NCBI RefSeq assembly: GCF_000003605.2
Contig: NW_003146783.1
Span: forward strand, 27,151 to 41,399
Direction: 5' to 3'
Length of the DNA stretch: 14,249 nt
Origin: Saccoglossus kowalevskii
Taxonomy: Eukaryota > Hemichordata > Enteropneusta > Harrimaniidae
This document shows, piece by piece, positions 9,701 through 14,249 of the stretch. The translations under genes and the position numbers were made by a program. The notes beneath the pieces were generated by a model. That model was given only the letters and a program-made list of their open reading frames with translations, ran no database searches and had not been told where the DNA came from. Positions within the stretch are counted from its first letter, which is position 1. The number at the start of each line of letters is the position of its first letter.

Positions 9701-11382
9701 TTTTGTTTTAGGGTATGCTGTATACTACTCTGGTTATCCCTCATTTCGTTGTTTGCGCATGAGTCAGGCCCCTGGGATTGCCCGGGTGGAGTGAATTTGG
9801 AGAAAACATAAGAGTGTGTCTACTCGAATCAAACTATGACGATAAGATTTTATTGATTTCTGTATTTTGTCAATTCTGTTCGTTGTATTACGCAAGATGA
9901 CAAAAGATTACAAATATATAATGTATTCAATGCACGTATCTCACTATGTATAAATCAATGCTACATTTACACATCACGAAAACACTGAAAGCCACTTAGA
10001 ATATACCGTGAAATTAATTCAAATATTTGTTATTCAAGAGCAAGATACTATTATTAACATTCAATTCAAGGAGAAAAACGTGTTGTTTTTTATTTAATTT
10101 AATTATATTATCATGGTGAATATTAACCAAAATAATAAAACCGAGACATTCATAATAGTGTCCACCATTTCAAAGGTCGAGTATGTATAATGTGTGACTG
10201 GTTGGATTCGTTTTTATTTGTCTCCGCTTAGGCTATGGTGAAGATTATACTGTATACGCGTTATGAATTGTGAACGTTATAATAAATCGTGTTTTAGAAA
10301 TTCGCCTTATTCCGACCCCAAATGACCCAATAACCTCACTACCATATATTTTATAAAATTAAACGCATATGACGCTGTGGGTTCACGTGGCATTATGGGA
10401 ACTCGATGTACGCGAGAATTCATTACATTATGTTAACCCCCAATCAGAATGCTATAATATATCATAGTCTCAGTGTTGTTGGATATATACGTCAAGCAGT
10501 GTATTGTAATAAATGGGATGGCCCTATTAGATTTATCAATGTATCACATATAGGAACTGTGCCGGAAAGAGTTTGCTACAATTTCTGATATAAGATCTGT
10601 GAGGTGAAACCAATCCTGACAGGCAGAAGGTGATTAAGTCTGAAGTTGATGGCGTGGAAACAGAAATCAAACATTAAGTGTTGATTATGCGGAAGGTATT
10701 CTCAGGCCGGTTGTTATGGAAACGAGTAACACTAGTTTGGTGTTATTTATTACACGCCGTAAATATAAGAGAGTTCTGAGTCTATACACACGTGAATGTC
10801 CGGGAAATGATAGCAGTGCCTAAAAATATAACTACATTTGTATTATAATGTTTGTGTATATTTCACAATCCTGATTAAAATAAGGATTATTCCATGCTTT
10901 CAAGCATTCAAGTTCTTCTATGGACTTCCATTTTGAAAAGCTCAATTTTTCTGTTTTTTCGTAGAAGTAGTGGAAATGTAAACTCGCAACAACCCCAGTT
11001 TGATATAAATACGCATATCAGTTTGTGTTTCCGTATAAATAAACTGTATATATGTGTTGCTGTATGAACTCATTGTTGAGATATGGACGTGCATAATAAG
11101 TAGATTCCTTGAGTAAACAAGTCTATGTTGAATGGTAAAAGTGCGAATCTTAGATATTAAAATGTCACAGTATTGTGCATGCAATAGTGAAACTGTAATC
11201 AGTGTACCCTAACTGCAGATAACCCACGGGGGATATAGACACACTGTAGCAAGACAGATGTAGACACACTGTAGTAAGTCTGACTTATACTATTAAACAA
11301 ACACAAAGTATATGTAAACTAAAATACTCACCCTTCGAATACTGAGGCTACTGCCCTTCCTTGATAAACGTCTATCTGACAT
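646..11382 (-). CDS. CFAP119: CLAMP-family (C1a-32/CFAP119-like) ciliary central-pair protein, 11 coding exons, 3' end outside window
   Basis: Joined exons (11382-11332, 9580-9497, 9141-9085, 8155-8144, 7333-7227, 6251-6082, 5452-5308, 5164-5092, 2378-2219, 1343-1284, 746-646) give 340 residues without a stop, and all junction phases agree. Residues 1-68 are Ser/Arg/Pro-rich. Residues about 97-233 are predicted helical, with YYVTGFWWAK (127-136), a following FSTQQ, LDFFD (191-195) and IFQHYKMYEF (210-219). This layout matches my recollection of the CLAMP domain of C1a-32/CFAP119. Residues 234-306 are acidic and proline-rich; 307-340 form a helical segment ending DMFGGLQ. From family knowledge, C1a-32 is a subunit of the C1a projection of the axonemal central pair and helps control ciliary beating. 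The family call is fairly firm. Strict orthology to CFAP119, rather than a related CLAMP protein, is inferred. The last visible exon ends at a donor, so the C terminus is missing. Confidence 0.72.
747..1283 (-). other. Intron 10 (537 bases)
   Basis: AT-rich sequence between exons 10 and 11. No second exon, RNA gene or mobile element was recognised in it. Confidence 0.6.
1284..1343 (-). CDS. Exon 10: short acidic linker exon, residues 288-306
   Basis: The acceptor TTCATAG ends at 1344. The donor, GAAG|GTCTGT (1283-1282), is weak but fits phase 1 of the next exon. Its 60 bases encode PSLTQSPVEAQTEKVESEE, with an alanine split over the upstream junction. If the donor were skipped, the frame would end three codons later at a TGA (EEGLF then stop), giving a shorter isoform. 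The linker composition continues that of exon 9. Confidence 0.68.
1344..2218 (-). other. Intron 9 (875 bases)
   Basis: AT-rich, with T and A runs. No open frame of note and no strong internal acceptor/donor pair. Confidence 0.6.
2219..2378 (-). CDS. Exon 9: acidic, proline-rich linker after the domain, residues 234-286
   Basis: The acceptor CCCTATAG ends at 2379 and the donor is GCAG|GTAAAG (2218-2217). It starts LLIEVLPKADLPYPPPLDEG, which continues the domain edge in frame. It then becomes an acidic, probably disordered segment (IYDDYIATPRETP, DDSGDGIDGQED). A 2.7-kb intron separates it from exon 8. Confidence 0.8.
2401..2486. repeat. Direct duplication, 26-bp motif at exactly 60-bp spacing
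   Basis: TTATAGCTATACTAAT(A/G)TAAGTA(T/C)AC occurs at 2401-2426 and 2461-2486. AGTACATCA recurs at 2451 and 2500. It looks like a local tandem duplication, mostly decayed, inside intron 8 just upstream of exon 9. Confidence 0.7.
3530..3560 (+). repeat. Dispersed repeat pair A, copy 1
   Basis: These 31 bases match 6274-6304 at 29 positions; both end ATATGAATGGAGAACAGA. The flanks do not match, so this is a short conserved piece of an interspersed family present in two introns. Confidence 0.6.
4508..4548 (+). repeat. Dispersed repeat pair B, copy 1
   Basis: GTCATTTTGGCTATCCA followed by AGAAGTTTTCAGCAGG is closely matched at 6578-6617. Both copies are intronic and in the same orientation. Confidence 0.6.
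5092..5164 (-). CDS. Exon 8: C-terminal helix of the CLAMP domain, residues 210-233
   Basis: It encodes IFQHYKMYEFLCHDQREEQI, then VCRD, and ends in phase 0 at GAT|GTAAGTACA (5091-5090). The acceptor chosen is CTAG (5166-5165), because it completes ACA (Thr) from exon 7. The nicer-looking TTTCAG a few bases on would break the frame. The intron to exon 7 is only 143 bases. Confidence 0.82.
5308..5452 (-). CDS. Exon 7: central CLAMP domain, residues 162-208
   Basis: The acceptor TTTCACAG ends at 5453 and the donor is CAAAC|GTAAGT (5307-5306). The split codons (glutamate at the start, threonine at the end) resolve correctly with the neighbours. It contains VDNLKEFKKMLPGIG and SGGLDFFDINQAK, followed by ITDYLKQ. 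The 'x-L-F/D-x-x-Q-h-x-x-I-x-D-Y' pattern running into 'xx-F-x-H-x-K-L/M-Y' in the next exon is the part that most resembles vertebrate CFAP119. Confidence 0.85.
5453..6081 (-). other. Intron 6 (629 bases), carrying a MITE
   Basis: About a third of this intron is the palindromic element at 5616-5827. A relative of the left-edge repeat follows near 5901-5920. The plus-strand frame 5470-5655 runs into the element and is not called. Confidence 0.65.
5616..5827. mobile_element. MITE with long terminal inverted repeats, 212 bp
   Basis: The left end reads TACTGTAAAGGGGGTAATTA, then TTCACTGGGTTTTAATTT. The reverse complement of the right end reads TACTGTAAAATGACTAATTT, then TTCACTGGGTTTAAATTT. That is about 38 bases of terminal inverted repeat with few mismatches. 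Sub-motifs (CAGTGAAT, TTTAGC/GCTAAAT) recur inverted inside, so the whole unit could fold as a hairpin. Both ends start with TA, which would fit a TA target duplication of Tc1/mariner type, though that is inference. It has no coding capacity, so it would be non-autonomous. Confidence 0.78.
6082..6251 (-). CDS. Exon 6: first half of the CLAMP domain, residues 105-160
   Basis: The acceptor TATTTTTAG ends at 6252 and the donor is AAAG|GTATGT (6081-6080). The frame is open on both sides, so the exon lies inside a longer minus-strand ORF (6059-6397) whose extra codons are intronic. The most diagnostic stretch is LLDYYVTGFWWAKDQSFSTQ, followed by FITVLHTLLENIK. This fits the family pattern of a helix carrying aromatic residues and then an F-S/T-x-x-Q-T/I motif and a helix near 'hxxLhExh'. 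Confidence 0.85.
6274..6304 (+). repeat. Dispersed repeat pair A, copy 2
   Basis: This is the partner of 3530-3560 (29 of 31 identical), located in intron 5 just upstream of exon 6. It lies inside the minus-strand open frame 6059-6397, which argues that the part of that frame beyond the exon is not coding. Confidence 0.6.
6578..6617 (+). repeat. Dispersed repeat pair B, copy 2
   Basis: It shares GTCATTTTGGCTATCCA and, after a small length difference, TTCAGCAGG with 4508-4548. The family is unknown. Confidence 0.6.
7078..7112. repeat. (AAAT)n microsatellite
   Basis: An imperfect run of AAAT/AAATA units inside intron 5, of no evident function. Confidence 0.85.
7227..7333 (-). CDS. Exon 5: start of the conserved region, residues 69-103
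   Basis: The acceptor is TAATTAG (7335-7334). The donor is GAAAA|GTAAGT (7226-7225), leaving two bases that complete a lysine with the next exon. The sequence begins DDEAKAQEREGSLAWK and ends LTVEDLE, leading into the first conserved helix (VEDLEKKLAEIF spans the junction). The exon starts in phase 0, so it can be joined to exon 4, exon 3 or either candidate alternative first exon in intron 4. Confidence 0.8.
7521..7529 (-). CDS. Candidate alternative first exon B: MTM joined to exon 5
   Basis: ATG-ACA-ATG is followed directly by a strong donor, GTGAGTTTTT (GT at 7520-7519), in phase 0. This would give a protein starting MTMDDEAKAQE, with the 5' UTR running back towards the CpG-richer stretch. 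As an internal cassette with the acceptor at 7565-7564 it would be 43 bases and break the frame, so a first-exon role is the better reading. Not proven by sequence alone. Confidence 0.33.
7749..7859 (-). CDS. Candidate alternative first exon A (37 codons)
   Basis: From an ATG in good context (CCAAGATGGCG, ATG at 7859-7857) the frame reads MATSRPGTKKSRTSQP and ends EAYREIEWKLLN at a weak donor AAAT|GTAATG. Its phase 0 joins exon 5 in frame (KLLN|DDEA). Against it: the donor is poor, the unspliced frame stops after 48 codons, and one of the other frames looks equally protein-like. It may be a uORF in a 5' UTR instead. Confidence 0.25.
7864..7910 (-). promoter_or_regulatory. Candidate internal promoter elements: NRF1-like site, YY1-like start context
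   Basis: TGCGCATGCG (7892-7901) matches most of the palindromic NRF1 consensus. About 35 bases downstream on the minus strand is CCAAGATGGCGACC, which resembles a YY1/start-codon element common in CpG promoters. GTTGCTAAC (7877-7885) resembles an X-box half site. There is no TATA box. The cluster could drive a short isoform from intron 4. Confidence 0.4.
8144..8155 (-). CDS. Exon 4: candidate 12-base microexon encoding RGQK
   Basis: A very strong acceptor (pyrimidine-rich run TTCTCTCCCCCGCAG, ending at 8156) is followed by 12 bases, CGTGGACAGAAG, and a strong donor AAG|GTAAGA (8143-8142). Twelve bases are a multiple of three, and the flanking exons end and start in phase 0, so inclusion simply adds RGQK between HKGE and DDEA. 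If it were not spliced out at 8143, the reading frame would run on open to about 7871. The call rests on splice signals only, and it could be alternative. Confidence 0.55.
8358..8371 (+). repeat. G14 homopolymer
   Basis: Fourteen consecutive G on the plus strand in intron 3, flanked by non-repetitive sequence. It could form a G-quadruplex or be an assembly-uncertain length. Confidence 0.95.
9085..9141 (-). CDS. Exon 3: 19-residue Ser-rich tail segment
   Basis: The acceptor TTCGACAG ends at 9142 and the donor is GAG|GTAAGTAAGT (GT at 9084-9083). The 57 bases are phase 0 at both ends and encode residues 46-64, including the run STSSSGSRRT and ending HKGE. The tandem GTAAGTAAGT offers a second donor 4 bases on, which would shift the frame, so the first is preferred. 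Together with exons 1, 2 and 4 it builds a flexible tail ahead of the folded domain. Confidence 0.68.
9142..9496 (-). other. Intron 2 (355 bases)
   Basis: It contains the X-box-like motif (9469-9482) only 15 bases from exon 2. Nothing else recognised. Confidence 0.6.
9469..9482 (-). promoter_or_regulatory. X-box-like (RFX) motif
   Basis: On the minus strand the sequence is GTAACCATGGTAAC, a full match to the RFX consensus GTNRCC-N(0-3)-RGYAAC with a 2-base spacer. RFX factors control ciliary genes in animals. Its position inside intron 2, downstream of the first start codon, is unusual for a promoter X-box. It could serve an internal promoter or an enhancer. Confidence 0.5.
9497..9580 (-). 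CDS. Exon 2: 28-residue Pro/Arg/Ser tail segment with an internal alternative donor
   Basis: The acceptor is TTTTAG (9582-9581) and the donor GAA|GTAAGTGG (9496-9495). The 84 bases enter and leave in phase 0 and encode residues 18-45, with a PPPP run (27-30) and R34-R35-M-S37, a fourth R-R-x-S site. A second donor, CCG|GTAAGTGG, lies inside the exon at 9568-9567. Its use would leave a 12-base exon (GSLP), also in frame. The reading is disorder-like and would evolve fast, so the call rests on splice signals and frame agreement rather than homology. Confidence 0.68.
10710..10723 (+). promoter_or_regulatory. Weak X-box-like motif
   Basis: GTTGTTATGGAAAC, followed by GA, differs from the 13532 site by one base over 16, but departs from the strict RFX consensus at three positions. 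It is weak alone; the sharing with the upstream site is what makes it notable. Confidence 0.22.
11232..11281. repeat. Tandem duplication, 2 x 25 bp
   Basis: GATATAGACACACTGTAGCA plus AGACA is followed directly by GATGTAGACACACTGTAGTA plus AGTCT. This is a recent local duplication about 50 bases from the exon 1 donor. Confidence 0.9.
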
Positions 11383-11478
11383 GTTCAATCGTTTAATTGA
11401 ATAATCCCAACTTAAAGTCTGTGCTGGTACGCCAACGATTGTCGCCACCAATTAAGTTTACACACCTACTGTTATCAC
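11332..11478 (-). CDS. Exon 1: 5' UTR end plus start codon, residues 1-17
   Basis: The acceptor at 11479-11480 follows TATCTTTTCAG, so at least one non-coding exon lies further right. The ATG is at 11382-11380. In the same frame a TAA lies about 70 bases upstream, which supports this ATG as the start. The 17 codons read MSDRRLSRKGSSLSIRR and end at the good donor AGG|GTGAGT (GT at 11331-11330), phase 0. R4-R5-L-S7, R8-K9-G-S11 and, across the next junction, R16-R17-G-S19 fit the basophilic-kinase consensus R-[RK]-x-S. Confidence 0.72.
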
Positions 11479-12149
11479 CTGAAAAGATACACAATTAGAT
11501 ATAAAAATGTGTGGCGCGGTGAACATGGTATGTGCCTGGTGTAGCGTTCGTAATAAACTCCGCAGAAATGCACCGGCAAACGTATTAACAGATGCCGTTT
11601 AATCTAATGGTAAGATCAGAAGAAAGGTTCAAATATATATTTCTCGTTATGTAACCACGCAACCCTGGTTGAACGAGAAGCACACCTGCGTGTTTGGTAG
11701 AACACAACGAAGCATACATGCTGTAGCATGTGTAGTCCACCGAGGCTATATACAGAGCGCCATGACGACAGTCACATCAAATTCAGGATTGTTCAACGAG
11801 TTACGTGGATTCAAACGATCGATATTAAAACACATTTATATAACATAGTGACGAACTCGTGGCTATATTTTACATTGTTTTGTGAAATATCGATTGAAAC
11901 GACTTTATATGTTAACTATACTGTTTTGAGATAAAAAGGTCAACTATTTTAGTTATAATCTGAATTATTAATTCCAAATACATGGTAGCGTAACTCGCAA
12001 CGCCGGGGATTATTTCGTGTTGTCTAGTTTTATTTATGGTTATTTCCTTTTCTGTTTGCGGCATATATGGGAAAAAATCGGTCAAAACTAAAGATGTTGA
12101 CTGCCAAAGTAGTCTAGCCCAATTGATCGCTCTGGCCAGTAACGAAACC

Positions 12150-12225
12150 GTCTTGGTACTATGCTTAATAGTGGTTAAGACGCCCCTTTGTAGCCATCGC
12201 AAGGTTCGGGGGTTCCTATTTCAAC
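12150..12225 (+). mobile_element. Degenerate tRNA-like SINE head
   Basis: GTCTTGGTACTATGCTTAAT, then AGTGGTTAAGACG, resembles a pol III A box with D-arm (…TAGTGGTTAAGRCG). About 20 bases on, GCAAGGTTCGGGGGTTCCTA resembles the T-arm/B-box region, with the B box GGTTCGANNCC damaged. The acceptor stem does not pair, so it is not a working tRNA gene. Homology to a specific SINE family is not established. Confidence 0.35.
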
Positions 12226-13531
12226 TGTTTGTTCAGCTTGGATGAATGTCAAAGTTCCAAATTCGTCCCAACTGAGAGAAAAAAATGGAATCAATGTCGA
12301 AAGAATCCCGTATTTCCAAAACTTTCGTGACATATACGTAATAAATGAATGAATGTTTTGTTGTTATTGTTGTTGTTGAAAACTTGGTTTCCCGAGCAGA
12401 GTTGGAATTTTCGAGAAATTACGGACGCGAATGCATGGCGTTGTTAACATCAACAAATGCAAAACATGCTTTGCTAAGTCTAATATCGCCACATCACCAG
12501 ACAAATAAAAACAGTTTAAGTAGCCAAATAGTATAACTATAACACATACGCACCTGTTGATTGCCTTATATGAACACAGCGGCAACAGTTATTATACAAA
12601 TATGACTGTGTTTATCCATAAACTTGTCAAAATTGGAGATCACAATGAACTTCGACACTTAATCAATCCACGGCAACCAAATCGCATCAATGCTACGTCG
12701 AACACCGAACACTGCAATCAATTGAGAACAACTCAACAGTTACTTTGTGTAATGATTAACTTTTTTTCCTTACTCAACGGCGCAGTAATAAGATATTTCC
12801 AGTGGCTTATAGAATGGCCATCTACGACAGCGTTGTGTATGTGTTTCCACAGCCACCAATGACTAAGTTTTTAAATCCATTCATTGATCGAAGTGAACCA
12901 TAACACTGAATGCTACATTCACCACCGTGCTGGACACTGAGAACGTATGTACTCCCACATCGCCTATATACAGGTGTTCCTCGCTCACCGATGCGTACAG
13001 TCTCACAGTTAACTTAAATAGGCGCTAATCACTGGCCTGTATGATTGCAAGATCAAATATAAAAAAACTATCATGTTGTTTATATTACGTCAGTTGTTAG
13101 AAACAAAAATCTTGATTAAAGTAATGATCACTGTTACGTCTATTCGGCTGTCAATTAGTTTAGGGTTCGTATCCGGAAAACTAACAATGTATGTTTTTGT
13201 TTTAAAAACGTCACGGCAAACAGTTGACCTCTTTAGTTCAATAAATGTGATACGTAAATTAGTTTTCCATACGAAGTGTCAAACACTCTTTATTAGATGT
13301 GAGGAATTTCATTAGTATCGACTATATACTAGAAAACAAATCAAAGCAAATACTTGATACGCCGAACCTTGTTGAACCGGTAATGCTACGAACGTGTTAG
13401 CAATGAGATGGTAACAAAACGACACGAATTCAGTAAACGCATGTGTAAATCGTTGCTAACAATAAGAGTCAATCAACTTTTAAGGACAGGCTTTTTTTAG
13501 TATACCCATTCACGCGACTCATTCTAATTGT

Positions 13532-13545
13532 GTTGCTATGGAAAC
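13532..13545 (+). promoter_or_regulatory. X-box-like motif in the upstream flank
   Basis: GTTGCTATGGAAAC has the inverted-repeat layout of an RFX site (GTTGCT-AT-GGAAAC), with two departures from the strict consensus. It lies about 2.1 kb upstream of exon 1 in a stretch with several related half sites (GTTAGCAA near 13397, GTTGCTAAC near 13453). It is a plausible distal promoter element for the long transcript. Confidence 0.33.
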
Positions 13546-14249
13546 GATAAACGATATATGGCAATTTCGAAGCTTAGGTGATCTTTGTGTACTTTATAAA
13601 TTGACTTTGATGTAATTCTCGAACTGACAAAGCAGAAGCCGTGAAAAGAAATCGGGACATTTGTGGGTCGAAATGTCGGCAAGTTAGATCTAGCAATACT
13701 TAAAGAGGCAGCGCACAAAGAATGCGTTGAGGTGCAAGAATATTTCCAAAGTCACGTCACTGAACGTCACTGCCTTGATGACGTGCACAGAGAAAGAGGA
13801 TACACTAAAACAAGCTCGTCTCAGCAATGAATACGTATTGGATGCCATCTTACTGAATTAACTGTTGATATTATATGATGGAGGGGGTGGTAAGTTCTCA
13901 ACTCACGGCGAGTTGACAGATCGCTTTCAACGCAGAGGGAGATCATGGCAGAATTGCAAAAAAAAAATCCTGGATAAAAAAATCTGAAGAGATCAATAAC
14001 AGGTCTGCACGCCTGAATCTTACAGATACAAATTCTAAATAGTGTAAAAATACTAAAAAATACAGTAACTTCATCATGGAAACAAAAATAGAACAAAATC
14101 GGAAAATTAATGGGAAAATACAATGCTCTACCCCCATTGGGCGCTATCATACTACATATTCGTTGAGTGTGGCAGCCATTCCCAACATCAGGTCGGTGGT
14201 GTTGTTTTTAAGTGGAAGTCAACTATGAACAATAATATAGACACGAAAC

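Larger units (their letters stand above)
9581..11331 (-). other. Intron 1 (1.75 kb)
   Basis: No exon recognised. It holds an X-box-like variant (10710-10723) and the tandem 25-bp duplication (11232-11281). The frames at 10406-10588 (+) and 10942-11184 (-) have no coding-like composition or splice support. Confidence 0.6.
11479..14249. other. Upstream flank or 5' intron, no convincing gene
   Basis: The exon 1 acceptor implies a 5' non-coding exon somewhere to the right. Possible minus-strand donors are CATCG|GTGAGC (GT at 12988-12987) and CAACAG|GTGCGT near 12552. Plus- and minus-strand frames of 60-110 codons (11728-11934, 11912-12202, 12345-12862, 13073-13315, 13536-14150) show no family motif or splice support, so I leave them uncalled. 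A SINE-like fragment lies at about 12150-12225. Confidence 0.5.

Noticed and set aside
12150-12225. A functional tRNA gene
   Set aside because: No acceptor stem pairing, a damaged B box and no clear anticodon arm.
12557-12862. A 101-codon plus-strand frame with a stretch (KIGDHNELRHLI) faintly like an ankyrin helix
   Set aside because: There is no second ankyrin helix or TPLH-type motif, no repeat periodicity and no usable donor, so the resemblance is probably chance.
13821-14150. A 109-codon minus-strand frame rich in Phe/Ile/Cys
   Set aside because: The composition follows from A-rich plus-strand sequence. It overlaps another minus-strand frame and has no start context or domain pattern.

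Overview
The window looks like animal nuclear genomic DNA: AT-rich, full of simple and dispersed repeats, with no compact bacterial-style genes, no ribosome binding sites and no long uninterrupted reading frames. Short protein-like segments on the minus strand are bounded by GT...AG splice sites and joined by long introns. The predicted product is a ciliary/flagellar protein, so the host is a ciliated animal. The intron sizes, MITE and repeat content would suit a marine invertebrate, possibly a deuterostome, but the sequence does not fix the taxon.

One gene occupies most of the window and is read right to left. I reassembled 11 exons by hand (transcript order, minus strand): 11478-11332, 9580-9497, 9141-9085, 8155-8144 (a 12-base microexon), 7333-7227, 6251-6082, 5452-5308, 5164-5092, 2378-2219, 1343-1284 and 746-646. 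Every junction keeps the reading frame. They give 340 residues starting at the ATG at 11382; the last visible exon ends in phase 0 at a splice donor and the 3' end lies beyond the left edge. The middle of the protein has the pattern of the CLAMP family (flagellar central-pair C1a-32 / CFAP119, formerly CCDC189). The N-terminal 68 residues are a separate Ser/Arg-rich, disordered-looking tail built only from phase 0-0 exons, with four R-[RK]-x-S sites, an internal alternative donor and the microexon.

Intron 4 holds a CpG-richer stretch (about 7600-8220) with NRF1-like and YY1-like sequences and two possible alternative first exons, so a second, shorter isoform without the Ser/Arg tail is plausible. 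X-box-like (RFX) motifs lie in intron 2, intron 1 and the upstream flank, as expected for a ciliary gene.

The rest is introns and flanks: a 212-bp palindromic MITE (5616-5827), a degenerate tRNA-like SINE fragment near 12150-12225, diverged repeats at the left edge (20-470), two dispersed repeat pairs within introns, two short direct duplications and homopolymer tracts. The right flank (11479-14249) has no convincing gene, only weak open segments. I found no CRISPR array, rRNA gene, intact tRNA gene or autonomous transposon.
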